Of a stretch of 64,000 bases of DNA, positions 1 through 7,809 are shown in pieces. Below the pieces are notes generated by a model. That model was not told where the DNA came from and searched no databases. It was given only the letters and a program-made list of their open reading frames with translations. Each line of letters starts with the position of its first letter. Position 1 is the first letter of the stretch. The DNA is from Methanocalculus taiwanensis (lineage in GTDB: Archaea > Halobacteriota > Methanomicrobia > Methanomicrobiales > Methanocorpusculaceae), in assembly GCF_024372745.1 (NCBI RefSeq), contig NZ_VOTZ01000002.1, positions 124,001 to 188,000 on the forward strand, written 5' to 3'. Made by a program: the position numbers and the translations under genes.

Positions 1-163
1 GCTGCTTGGTATCCCACTTCTTACGCAGGCTTTTTGTTTGATTTCAAAGGAGGATGGGGTTTTGATAAAAGAACAGTACCTTCGCAGGATACAGGATGGA
101 ATTAAACATGAGGCTGCTGTTTCAGAGGCACGTATGGAGATGATGGAGTTGATCAGGTCATGA
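1..163 (+). CDS. Partial Eha hydrogenase subunit, probably EhaM (DUF1959), C-terminal end
   Basis: An open frame entering from the left edge reads in codons starting at position 2 and stops at TGA 161-163, giving about 53 residues. The tail is hydrophilic and helical, ends in MELIRS, and has no cysteine cluster or membrane segment. Its stop overlaps the ATG of the small hydrogenase subunit (ATGA), so it belongs to the same operon. In known eha operons the gene immediately before the small subunit EhaN is the cytosolic DUF1959 protein EhaM, and length and character fit. The assignment rests mainly on position; the N-terminal part lies outside the window. Confidence 0.5.
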   Translation, partial: LLGIPLLTQAFCLISKEDGVLIKEQYLRRIQDGIKHEAAVSEARMEMMELIRS

Positions 164-615
164 GCCTGCTCCAACATCTTAAAAACAGCGTCCGATCACG
201 CTCAATCCATGTTGCCTATGTCAATGTCGGATCCTGCAACGGATGCGATATTGAGATTCTGGCCTGCCTATCTCCCCGCTATGATATCGAACAGTATGGC
301 ATCTATGTACACAACAATCCAAGGGAAGCGGATGTTCTTCTGATAACCGGAGCATTCAGCCCGCAGTGGGAGGACAAGCTCAAGCCGCTCTGGGATAAGA
401 TCCCTCATCCAAAGGTTGCCGTTGCTATTGGAAACTGCCCGATATCAGGCTGCGTCTTCAACAGACCGGAGACCCTCGTGGATCCTCCGGTATCAAAACA
501 TATCCCGATTGCGGCTGAGATTCCCGGATGTCCGCCCCGGCCAACTGAGATCATCAGCACCATCCTCTCGCTGGCACCGTTAATCTTCAAAGATTACGAG
601 GAGACAATCAGATGA
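160..615 (+). CDS. ehaN: Energy-converting [NiFe] hydrogenase Eha, small subunit (EhaN-like)
   Basis: A 151-residue protein of the group 4 (NuoB-like) hydrogenase small-subunit family, which carries the proximal [4Fe-4S] cluster that passes electrons from the NiFe site. The cluster ligands are visible: C26 and C29 in GSCNGCDIE, a cysteine in GNCPISGC (C93 or C98) and C124 in PGCPPRP. There is no twin-arginine signal, so it faces the cytoplasm. Its start overlaps the preceding stop and its own stop is overlapped by the large-subunit ATG at 612. Small followed directly by large subunit, with no NuoC-like gene between, matches eha order rather than ech order, hence the Eha name. An Ech-type label would be the alternative. 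Confidence 0.85.
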   Translation: MSLLQHLKNSVRSRSIHVAYVNVGSCNGCDIEILACLSPRYDIEQYGIYVHNNPREADVLLITGAFSPQWEDKLKPLWDKIPHPKVAVAIGNCPISGCVFNRPETLVDPPVSKHIPIAAEIPGCPPRPTEIISTILSLAPLIFKDYEETIR

Positions 616-1697
616 AAAAGACAGTAGACATATCACTCCCTGTCGGCCCGATGCATCCCTGCTTTAAGGAACCCTGCCGAATTAAATGCGAAACACGGGG
701 CGAATATGTCCTTGCGGCCGAAGTTGAACTGGGCTATGTAAAGAAGGGGATCGAACGGATCATGCGTGGGAGACCCTGGCAGGAAGTTATGTTCCTGGCC
801 GAGCGTGTCTGCGGGATCTGTTCGGTGATCCATAATTTTGTCTTCATAGAATCAGTCGAACATATCAGCGGAATTGTACCAACTGAACGTGCTGCATATC
901 TCCGGGTAATCGTCAACGAACTTGACCGGATGCAGAGCCACCTCCTTGCAAACTACTCATATTGCTACACAATCGAGCATGAAACCCTTGCAATGTACCT
1001 GCTGAACCTCCGTGAGACTGTGATGGATCAGCTCGAACTGATCACAGGGGCGCGGGTCACCTGCGCATTTATTGTGCCGGGTGGTGTTCGCTGCGATATA
1101 TCTTCTGACATTGCAGATGAACTACGATCCGCACTCGATCATATAGATGCCGAGCTGACACGGTTTATCAGGATATTTGAAACGGGACCGCTAATCGGGC
1201 TTCGATCAAAAGGGATCGGCATTCTCACCAAAGATGCTGCGATTGAATCACATGCTGTTGGCCCGACTGCACGGGCAAGCGGAATTGACAATGATCAGCG
1301 ATCGACCCATCCGACATACACGGCACTTGGATTCTCTCCAGTTATCCGGCAGGAAGGAGATAACTTTGCCCGTATCATGGTGAGATTTGAAGAGGTATTC
1401 CAGAGTATACGCCTCATCCGATCAGCCCTTGAAGCAATGAGAGAAGGGCCGATACGTGGCGGGGGTACAATCAAAGCAGGATCAATCAGGTACCGGGGCG
1501 AGGCCCCTCGAGGTGAACTCCTCTACGAACTTACCACAGATGATTATGGAAGAATCCTTGAAATCGCCATCCAGACACCATCCATTCCGAATATCCAGGT
1601 CTGTGCCCATGCAATGCTGATAGATGCACAATCCGCTGCTGATATAACATCAATCTTTATCAGTTCAGATCCCTGCATCGCCTGTACAGAGAGGTAA
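612..1697 (+). CDS. ehaO: Energy-converting [NiFe] hydrogenase Eha, large subunit (EhaO-like)
   Basis: The 361-residue catalytic subunit of a membrane-bound group 4 hydrogenase. Both nickel-binding motifs are intact: C67 and C70 in [10 protein letters not shown], and C355 and C358 in DPCIACTER. The protein ends right at that second motif, so it has no C-terminal extension for a maturation protease to remove, unlike MbhL in this window. The family also shares homology with NuoD, including the PVGPMHP start region. It starts four bases inside ehaN and is followed after five bases by a ferredoxin gene. The complex is expected to use an ion gradient to reduce ferredoxin with H2. Confidence 0.88.
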   Translation: MKKTVDISLPVGPMHPCFKEPCRIKCETRGEYVLAAEVELGYVKKGIERIMRGRPWQEVMFLAERVCGICSVIHNFVFIESVEHISGIVPTERAAYLRVIVNELDRMQSHLLANYSYCYTIEHETLAMYLLNLRETVMDQLELITGARVTCAFIVPGGVRCDISSDIADELRSALDHIDAELTRFIRIFETGPLIGLRSKGIGILTKDAAIESHAVGPTARASGIDNDQRSTHPTYTALGFSPVIRQEGDNFARIMVRFEEVFQSIRLIRSALEAMREGPIRGGGTIKAGSIRYRGEAPRGELLYELTTDDYGRILEIAIQTPSIPNIQVCAHAMLIDAQSAADITSIFISSDPCIACTER

Positions 1698-1702
1698 GAT
1701 CC

Positions 1703-2305
1703 GTGTTATCGATCATCAATTATATCAGAGAATTTCTCCGGCCCCACTGGATCACGACATTCTTCACAGCGAAAACCGCTCCCCTTGTGACTCCTCCGCA
1801 TTTCCGGGATTTTCCTGAGCTAACTGATAAAGAATGTACCCACTGCCTTGCCTGCATGATGATCTGCCCGGCTCCTGAAGCAATTACTGTTGTTAAGCGG
1901 GAAGAAATATGGCGTCCAGAGATCACAAAAGGACACTGTATCAGATGCGGACTCTGTATTGAGGCGTGTCCTGAGGATGTCCTGACAAGCGGAAGAATAC
2001 TTGCATATAAAAAAGAGGAGGAGCTCACACTTCAAGGCACCTTTCATATTGAGATCGACCAGTCTAAATGCATGGGGTGTGGGAACTGTACGGTTGCATG
2101 CCCGGTAAACAGGGAGATTGATCCGGCACTCCGTTCCAGCGGAACATCCACGTCAGATGAGGTGATCATGCGGGTGGATACCGGCCAGAACAAGGTTCTC
2201 CACGAGGAGAAATGCACTGGCTGCAAGACCTGTGAAGAGAGTTGTTCAAACGGAGCCATCCGGGTTGCCCGTATTGTTGAAGCCCTCCAGGGAGGGGAAA
2301 AATGA
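1703..2305 (+). CDS. Four-cluster polyferredoxin linking Eha hydrogenase and Fwd
   Basis: A 200-residue iron-sulfur protein with a GTG start preceded by GAGGTAAG. Four CxxCxxCxxxC motifs are present: CTHCLACMMICP and CIRCGLCIEACP in residues 44-95, and CMGCGNCTVACP and CTGCKTCEESCS in residues 120-185. The N-terminal third (IREFLRPHW, then TPPHFRDFP) resembles the EchF/NuoI-type ferredoxin subunits of energy-converting hydrogenases. The second half resembles the two-cluster ferredoxins associated with formylmethanofuran dehydrogenase. It sits exactly between ehaO and fwdD and overlaps fwdD by four bases, so it probably wires electrons from Eha to Fwd. Whether it should be called EhaP, FwdG or a fusion cannot be settled by eye. 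Confidence 0.8.
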   Translation: MLSIINYIREFLRPHWITTFFTAKTAPLVTPPHFRDFPELTDKECTHCLACMMICPAPEAITVVKREEIWRPEITKGHCIRCGLCIEACPEDVLTSGRILAYKKEEELTLQGTFHIEIDQSKCMGCGNCTVACPVNREIDPALRSSGTSTSDEVIMRVDTGQNKVLHEEKCTGCKTCEESCSNGAIRVARIVEALQGGEK

Positions 2306-2691
2306 GATGTACACTCTCATCCGGAAGGACAGTCCCCCAGGGTTCATTTGTCGAACATAAGCTCTCGAAAGGATACCAGAAAGCAACGTCTATTCTGTAT
2401 ATGCATCCACTTGATCTCATGGATCTCGGGATAGAATCAGGAGATCGGGTTCGAGTGACAAGCGACTATGGTTCAGTTATTCTAACCGCAGAAGCAACTG
2501 AGGATATACAGACAAATAATGCCTATATCGCACTTGGTCCATATGCCAATGCGATAACAGGAGGCTATACCCATGCAACCGGGATGCCCGACTATAAGGA
2601 TATTGCTGTTGAGATTGAGCCAACAGATGAACCCGTGCCTACCGTGTGGGAACTGATGGAAATAATAGGAGGTGTACGGTATGGAAATTAG
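2302..2691 (+). CDS. fwdD: Formylmethanofuran dehydrogenase subunit D
   Basis: A 129-residue protein with the molybdopterin-dinucleotide-binding barrel fold that closes the pterin site of FwdB. Recognisable landmarks are the segment LGIESGDRVRVTSDYGSV (a hallmark of this barrel) and ALGPYANAIT. In other methanogens D is either a separate gene or fused to the C-terminus of B; here it is separate and lies upstream of fwdB. It overlaps the ferredoxin gene by four bases and its last eleven bases overlap fwdB, so the products should be made in step. Confidence 0.87.
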   Translation: MRCTLSSGRTVPQGSFVEHKLSKGYQKATSILYMHPLDLMDLGIESGDRVRVTSDYGSVILTAEATEDIQTNNAYIALGPYANAITGGYTHATGMPDYKDIAVEIEPTDEPVPTVWELMEIIGGVRYGN

Positions 2692-3973
2692 AGATGTACC
2701 CTGCCCATTCTGTGGGTGTCTCTGTGACGACATCAGTGTCCGGTTGGATGATAACAGAATTCTTGGCGTTGAAAACTGCTGTACTCTTGGGAATGCAAAG
2801 TTCCTCTCAAAAGGCAGGCTACAACACCCAATCATGAGAAAAAACGGAAAATGGGTTGAGGTCAGCTATGAAGAGGCGATCGATGAGACTGCCCGTATCC
2901 TCTCGGATGCAGTGCGTCCCCTCCTGTATGGATGGAGTGGTACTGTCGGGGAGGCTCAGGTTGTCGGCGTCCATCTTGGAGAAGAAATCGGGGCACTCAT
3001 CGACAGCACCACATCAGTCTGCCATAATCCCTCTATCCTGGCTATCCAGGAGGTGGGCCATCCCGGATGCACGCTCGGGCAGGTGAAGAACCGTGCTGAT
3101 CTTGTTATCTACTGGGGGTGCAACCCGATTGAAGCACATCCCCGGCATATGAGCAGGTATACCACCTACGCAGATGGATATTTCATTGACAATACAGTTA
3201 CTGATAGAAAAGTAATTGTTGTGGATATACGACGATCAGAAGGAGCAAAAGTCGCAGATGAATTTATCCAGATAAAACCAGGGGGCGACTATCTTGTCCT
3301 TTCTGCCCTTCGGGCCATGGTCAGGGGAAGAGATGATGTTGTTCCGGATTCAGTGGCGGGAGTTAAAAAAGAGCAGCTCCAGCGTGTTGCCAGTCTGATG
3401 CAAAAGGCAAAATTTGGAGCGGTATTTTTTGGTCTTGGCATAACGATGAGCCGTGGCAAATACAAGAATGTCAGAAACGCAATCGAACTTGTCTCTGAAC
3501 TCAACAGGAAGACGAAATTTACGATCAGTGCAATGCGTGGCCATTTCAATGTCTATGGTTTTAATGAAGTCCTCACCTGGATGGCCGGGTACCCATTTGC
3601 AGTTGATTTCTCACGGGGTATTGCTTTCTATAATCCCGGTGAGACAACCGTCATTGATCTCCTTGAGAGAAAGGAGCCGGATGCCTGTCTTGTAATAGCA
3701 AGTGATCCGGGGGCACATTTCCCAAAATCCACTATCGAACATATGGCCGCAATACCAACTGTGCAGATCGACCCCTGTGTCAATGCAACAACAGCACTCT
3801 GCCAGGTGCAGATACCAGTTGCAATCACCGGCATTGAAGCTGCCGGAACAGCATATAGGATGGATGGCGTTCCAATCAGGATGAAGAAAATAATTGAAAC
3901 CAATTTTCCAACCGATCAGGAGATCCTTGAGCGGATTGTTACACGTATACGGGAGATGAAGAGAGATGGCTGA
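2681..3973 (+). CDS. fwdB: Formylmethanofuran dehydrogenase catalytic subunit B
   Basis: The tungsten- or molybdenum-pterin subunit that reduces CO2 to formate inside the Fwd complex. The N-terminus holds a [4Fe-4S] site (CPFCGCLCDD, then ENCCTLGNAKF). The metal ligand is the cysteine of SVCHNPS, about residue 114; it is encoded as Cys, so this is not a selenocysteine form. KNRADLVIYWGCNP and HPRHMSRY are further family signatures. I take the ATG at 2681, seven bases after AGGAGGTG; an in-frame GTG at 2672 lies within that ribosome site and is less likely. The product is about 430 residues, normal for the family. The next gene begins eight bases before its stop. Confidence 0.9.
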   Translation: MEIRDVPCPFCGCLCDDISVRLDDNRILGVENCCTLGNAKFLSKGRLQHPIMRKNGKWVEVSYEEAIDETARILSDAVRPLLYGWSGTVGEAQVVGVHLGEEIGALIDSTTSVCHNPSILAIQEVGHPGCTLGQVKNRADLVIYWGCNPIEAHPRHMSRYTTYADGYFIDNTVTDRKVIVVDIRRSEGAKVADEFIQIKPGGDYLVLSALRAMVRGRDDVVPDSVAGVKKEQLQRVASLMQKAKFGAVFFGLGITMSRGKYKNVRNAIELVSELNRKTKFTISAMRGHFNVYGFNEVLTWMAGYPFAVDFSRGIAFYNPGETTVIDLLERKEPDACLVIASDPGAHFPKSTIEHMAAIPTVQIDPCVNATTALCQVQIPVAITGIEAAGTAYRMDGVPIRMKKIIETNFPTDQEILERIVTRIREMKRDG

Positions 3974-5666
3974 GATACTGCTGAAGAACGCCTATGTTAT
4001 TGACCCGATATCCGGCATAAACGGCGAACTGATGGATATTGCAATTTCCGGAAGCAGGATCGTCGAAGAAGCTTCCCAAAAAGCCGAGGTGATCGATTGC
4101 CAGGGATACCTCACCCTCCCCGGAGGTATCGACTCCCATACACATACATCAGGCACAAAGGTGAACTTTGGCAGATATATGAGCCCTGAAGATATGCGTG
4201 CAGGAAGAACCGCGCGTAGAGGACCGATGCATATCACCTCCGGCTACAGTGTTCCGACAACATACGGGAACAGCTACCGATATAGTGCGCTTGGGTACAC
4301 CACACTCATTGAGGGTGCGATGGCGCCGCTTGAAGCCCGACACACTCATGAGGAGTTCAAGTTCACACCTCTTCAGGATTCGTTTGCAAATACACTCTTT
4401 GACGGGAACTGGGGGATGCTCAGGGCGCTTGAAGAGGGTGATATTACACGTGCAGCGGCGATCATTGCATGGACGCTCACTGCCGTGAAAGGATTTGCCA
4501 TCAAACTGACAAATCCAGGCGGAACAGAAGCATGGGGTTTTGGGAAGAATATATCCTGTATTAATGAAAAGATTCCGACCTTTGATCTCACACCGGCAGA
4601 TATTATCAAGGGTGCGATCAGGGCCAATGAGATGCTCCACCTTCCCCACTCTGTTCACCTTCATTGTAATAATCTCGGGACTCCTGGAAACTATACCTGC
4701 ACCATTGGCACATTCGACCTTGTACCTGACATAAATGACAAACGGCAGTCGCTCTATGCAACTCATGTTCAGTTCCACTCCTATGGGGGAAGCGGGTGGG
4801 GAGATTTCTGTTCCAAGAGCGAGCCTGTTGCACGGAAGGTGGACTTTTCTCCCCAGATCGTCATTGATATGGGACAGGTGATGTTTGGCAGGACAACAAC
4901 GATGACCGCAGACGGGCCGATGGAATTCAACCTCTACCGCCTCCATCATGATAAATGGAGCAACCATGATGTCGAGCTTGAAACCGGATCTGGGATCATA
5001 CCCGTGAACTACCGGAAAAAAAATCTTGTGAACAGCATCATGTGGGCGATCGGACTCGAACTCGCACTGCTTGTGAAGAATCCATGGCAATGCCTCCTGA
5101 CAACCGATAACCCAAATGGCGCCCCGTTTGTAAAATATCCCGAGATCATCGCTCTGCTGATGAGCAAGCAATATCGTGACGCAGAATTTGCAACAATCCA
5201 TCCGGATACAGAAAAACGTGTCCCTCTGCCCGCACTTGATCGGGAGCTCAACTGGCACGAGATTGCCGTGATGACGAGGGCAGGACAGGCACGGGCGCTT
5301 GGAATCATCGATCTCGGAAAAGGGTATCTGATGCCGGGGGCAGAGGCCGATATTGCTATCTATCCGATAAAGACCGATGAGATTGATCCCTCTGCTGAGT
5401 ATGAGAAGGTTATAGCGGGCTTCTCCCGAACCGAATATACCATCAAGCGGGGTCGGGTCGTCTCCCGCCGGGGAGATGCGATCATCGACGGGGAGAACAC
5501 TACCTACTGGGTGAAGCCGAAGGTTCCGGCTGTCTATGACATGCAGCATGATCCAGCATTTATCGAGCTCTTTGAGCGGTACTATACCGTCAGGATGAGC
5601 AATTATCCTGTTCAGGAGGAATACCTCCATCGGAATTACTGTATTGAAACGGAGACCGATCTATGA
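3966..5666 (+). CDS. fwdA: Formylmethanofuran dehydrogenase subunit A (amidohydrolase)
   Basis: A 566-residue dinuclear-zinc amidohydrolase that condenses formate, delivered through an internal tunnel, with methanofuran. Metal-site motifs are visible: GIDSHTHTSG near residue 57, the probable carboxylated lysine in KGFAIKLTNPGG near 180, VHLHCNN near 232, and the late aspartate in LLTTDNPNG. Length and order are those of the family throughout. It overlaps fwdB by eight bases and fwdC by four. The 493-codon open frame on the opposite strand (4149-5630) is an artefact of this gene's codon use. Confidence 0.92.
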   Translation: MAEILLKNAYVIDPISGINGELMDIAISGSRIVEEASQKAEVIDCQGYLTLPGGIDSHTHTSGTKVNFGRYMSPEDMRAGRTARRGPMHITSGYSVPTTYGNSYRYSALGYTTLIEGAMAPLEARHTHEEFKFTPLQDSFANTLFDGNWGMLRALEEGDITRAAAIIAWTLTAVKGFAIKLTNPGGTEAWGFGKNISCINEKIPTFDLTPADIIKGAIRANEMLHLPHSVHLHCNNLGTPGNYTCTIGTFDLVPDINDKRQSLYATHVQFHSYGGSGWGDFCSKSEPVARKVDFSPQIVIDMGQVMFGRTTTMTADGPMEFNLYRLHHDKWSNHDVELETGSGIIPVNYRKKNLVNSIMWAIGLELALLVKNPWQCLLTTDNPNGAPFVKYPEIIALLMSKQYRDAEFATIHPDTEKRVPLPALDRELNWHEIAVMTRAGQARALGIIDLGKGYLMPGAEADIAIYPIKTDEIDPSAEYEKVIAGFSRTEYTIKRGRVVSRRGDAIIDGENTTYWVKPKVPAVYDMQHDPAFIELFERYYTVRMSNYPVQEEYLHRNYCIETETDL

Positions 5667-6430
5667 ACGTGACCATTACCTTCAGAAACCGCACAAACCC
5701 TTTCATTCCAATAGAAGCCGAGATGATTACCCCGGATGCATTCCTTCAGGACAAAGAGATTCTGGTGGGAGAGGGGAACCGGACGGTTCCTTTGGAAGCG
5801 CTTGCTGATCTGGTTATTGAGGGTGACGGATTCTCAATAGAGGAAGTTGATATTCTCATCAGAGGTGATTCATCAAGGGTAAAACGTGTCGGCGAGTATA
5901 TGAACGGCGGAACAATCACCATCGAAGGCGATATCGGGATGCATTGTGGCAATTTTATGTCAGGTGGCAGAATCGAGATTCTCGGTTCAGCAGAGGGGTG
6001 GCTCGGGCGCGAGATGCAGGGAGGGGAAATACTCTGCCATGGTGATGCCGGAGATTATTGTGCAAGCGGATATCGTGGAGGGCGCCGCGGAATGCGGGGG
6101 GGATCCGTTGAGGTGATCGGATCAGTTGGTGATTTCGCCTGTGAACATATCTCAGGCGGCGAAGTGCTCATCCATGGCAATACAGGGGATTATGCCTGTG
6201 CTGAGATGAAAGGGGGGACAGTAACCATCCTCGGAGATTCTAGCCGCGTCTGTGCAAATATGTCAGCTGGCACCTGCTATGTATATGGATCTGCAGAGGA
6301 GATGATCCCCACTTTTGAGAAAAAGGGTATTGTGGATCATGATGGGTTGTTGTTCCATCATTTCATGGGGGACGTCGCAAACCGGGGCCGCGGCCACCTT
6401 TACGTAGCACGCTATACATATCTGCAATAA
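5663..6430 (+). CDS. fwdC: Formylmethanofuran dehydrogenase subunit C
   Basis: A 255-residue protein of the FwdC/GltB-C family. The middle and C-terminal part is a series of short GxxGxxxG turns (for example MSGGRIEILGSAEGWLG, MKGGTVTILGDSS) that wind into a right-handed beta-helix, the structural scaffold against which FwdA and FwdB pack. It is the last gene of the eha-fwd unit: five bases after its stop the convergent gene at 6436 ends. Subunits E, F, G and H are not in the window, so the unit is a core Fwd set. Confidence 0.9.
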   Translation: MNVTITFRNRTNPFIPIEAEMITPDAFLQDKEILVGEGNRTVPLEALADLVIEGDGFSIEEVDILIRGDSSRVKRVGEYMNGGTITIEGDIGMHCGNFMSGGRIEILGSAEGWLGREMQGGEILCHGDAGDYCASGYRGGRRGMRGGSVEVIGSVGDFACEHISGGEVLIHGNTGDYACAEMKGGTVTILGDSSRVCANMSAGTCYVYGSAEEMIPTFEKKGIVDHDGLLFHHFMGDVANRGRGHLYVARYTYLQ

Positions 6431-6435
6431 TCGGC

Positions 6436-6708
6436 TTAAACAGGAATATGCGCCTTTACCCACCGTGCATAGGTAGCACGGAGGCGTGCTATCTCTTCAT
6501 CGGTCAGATCGCCCCTTCGTGTCTTTCTCAGGTACTCCTCAAGCTGTGAGACGATCTGATCGGCTTCCGCATATGTCTGGACTTCGATGTAGACCGGCGC
6601 CTTCTGTGAGCTGATGATCTCACCGCAGACCGGGCAGAGCTTTCTCTGCTGCAGGTGATCCATATAGGTAAATGACCGGCACCCCGGACACCGGATAACG
6701 AAATACAT
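6436..6708 (-). CDS. Small zinc-ribbon protein, DUF1922-like
   Basis: About 90 residues beginning MYFVIRCPGC. Two cysteine pairs (CPGC and CPVC, some 20 residues apart) form a zinc ribbon, followed by a helical region (EADQIVSQLEEYL) and a basic tail. This resembles the archaeal DUF1922 family, whose function is unknown. An upstream in-frame ATG at 6738 exists, but a TATA-like stretch (TTTATGCTTAAA on the minus strand) sits about 25-28 bases before 6708, which supports the shorter, probably leaderless form. It converges on fwdC with a five-base gap. Confidence 0.65.
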   Translation of the reverse strand: MYFVIRCPGCRSFTYMDHLQQRKLCPVCGEIISSQKAPVYIEVQTYAEADQIVSQLEEYLRKTRRGDLTDEEIARLRATYARWVKAHIPV

Positions 6709-6853
6709 ACGTAACCGATGGTATACGGGTTTAAGCATAAAGGTATCGGAAGGTAATCAGTATGCCCAAAACCTGCACACGCTGATCTGTAAAGGGCACA
6801 ATTACCACAGCAAAGAGATTAATCTATATCCAGCAGATAAAAGAAGAGATCAG

Positions 6854-7594
6854 ATGTCAATTGAAGTTATCGGGATTGAAGACCTCCCAATAATCCAGCC
6901 TGGAGATGATCTCGCCGGGCTCATCACCGGGAAGATTACATTTATAGACGGAGATATACTCTGTGTCGCAAGCTCTGTATATTCAAAATCTGTCGGGAAT
7001 ATCAGGCATATTGCAGAGATTTCACCAACTCAGGAGGCGGAACGGATCGCCTCGCTCACTCACGAAGATCCCCGGTTTGTACAGGCTGTGCTTGACTCCT
7101 CAATAGAGATCATCCTTGACTGCCCGTTTATCCTTTCAAGACTTCCTTTTGGACACATCGGTGTAAGGGCAGGTGTCGATCACAGCAATGTGGAAGATGG
7201 GATTGTGATCCTTCTCCCATCAGATCCGATGGCTGCGGCTGAACAGATCAGATCTGCTATTAAAGAGAAGACTGGCGCGAATATTCGTGTCATTCTAACC
7301 GATACCTGTGGAAGGGCATTCCGCCGTGGCCAGACCGGGCATGCTATCGGGTGGAGCGGGATGACGGGCATCCGTGATTTCCGTGGCGATCACGATCTCT
7401 TTGGGCACGAACTCCTGATCACAGAGGAGGCGGTCGTCGATGAGATAGCAGGTTTTGCAAATTTTGTAATGGGTGAGAGCAATAGGGGAGTGCCTGCGGT
7501 TGTATTTCGGAACATGGATCTCTGGAACGGCCATGACATTATGTATTTCAATGAATCTGAGGATATCATCAAAGAATCACTAAAAAAGAGATGA
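6854..7594 (+). CDS. cofE: Coenzyme F420-0:L-glutamate ligase
   Basis: A 246-residue enzyme that adds gamma-linked glutamate to F420-0 using GTP, the last steps of making the hydride carrier on which methanogenesis depends. The family is recognisable from the N-terminal IQPGDDLAGLI, the central GVDHSNVEDG and LPSDPMAAAEQIR, and TDTCGRAFRRGQTGHAIG. Length is typical of the archaeal single-domain form, without the C-terminal extension seen in bacterial FbiB. A TATA-like TTAATCTATAT lies about 30 bases upstream and AGAAGAGATCAG immediately precedes the ATG. It appears monocistronic. Confidence 0.92.
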   Translation: MSIEVIGIEDLPIIQPGDDLAGLITGKITFIDGDILCVASSVYSKSVGNIRHIAEISPTQEAERIASLTHEDPRFVQAVLDSSIEIILDCPFILSRLPFGHIGVRAGVDHSNVEDGIVILLPSDPMAAAEQIRSAIKEKTGANIRVILTDTCGRAFRRGQTGHAIGWSGMTGIRDFRGDHDLFGHELLITEEAVVDEIAGFANFVMGESNRGVPAVVFRNMDLWNGHDIMYFNESEDIIKESLKKR

Positions 7595-7598
7595 TGAA

Positions 7599-7757
7599 TT
7601 AGAATATGAGGTTCATAATAAAGATAAAGACTCCAATGCCAGCTGAAACAGCAATAACAGTCTTTGGATCAATAGTGACCTGACGCCTGTCCTCACTGTC
7701 ATAGTAGGTGACAAGGCCTGCAGAAGATATCATTCTTCCACCTTTCTTCTTTGCCAT
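7599..7757 (-). CDS. Preprotein translocase subunit Sec61-beta (SecG/Sec-beta)
   Basis: A 52-residue tail-anchored membrane protein starting MAKKKGGRMISSAG. It has the archaeal Sec61-beta layout: a basic, glycine-containing N-terminus, TYYDSEDRRQVTIDPKTV in the middle, and one C-terminal membrane segment (VIAVSAGIGVFIFIMNLIF). It is the small accessory subunit of the SecYE-beta protein channel. The open frame can be extended upstream to 7961, but that extension runs into the divergent amidohydrolase gene and has no similarity to the family, so the ATG at 7757 is the start. It is transcribed away from 7810 and ends four bases after cofE. Confidence 0.9.
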   Translation of the reverse strand: MAKKKGGRMISSAGLVTYYDSEDRRQVTIDPKTVIAVSAGIGVFIFIMNLIF

Positions 7758-7777
7758 GCAGACAGGTTTCTCCGTGC

Positions 7778-7788
7778 ATATATTTAAA
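7778..7788. promoter_or_regulatory. Shared TATA element for two divergent genes
   Basis: The 52-base gap between the Sec61-beta start (7757, minus) and the amidohydrolase start (7810, plus) holds a single A/T block, ATATATTTAAA, centred at 7783. It lies 26 bases from one start codon and 27 from the other. Archaeal transcription begins about 25 bases from the TATA centre, so both genes would be leaderless from one symmetric element. No clear ribosome site precedes either ATG at normal distance. Confidence 0.55.
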
Positions 7789-7809
7789 CAAACGGTCAAT
7801 ACGTAGGGT

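Noticed and set aside
612-1697. Ech hydrogenase instead of Eha
   Set aside because: In ech operons a NuoC-like gene lies between small and large subunit; here they are adjacent and preceded by a soluble DUF1959-like tail. The possibility is not fully excluded because upstream genes are out of view.
2681-3973. Possible selenocysteine or recoded codon in FwdB or the hydrogenase large subunits
   Set aside because: The metal-ligand position of FwdB and all four nickel-ligand positions in EhaO and MbhL are ordinary cysteine codons, and no in-frame TGA interrupts these genes.
4149-5630. A 493-codon open frame on the minus strand opposite fwdA
   Set aside because: It lies wholly within fwdA, whose metal-site motifs and length are unmistakable. 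The reverse frame has no recognisable domain; open antisense frames arise from codon bias.
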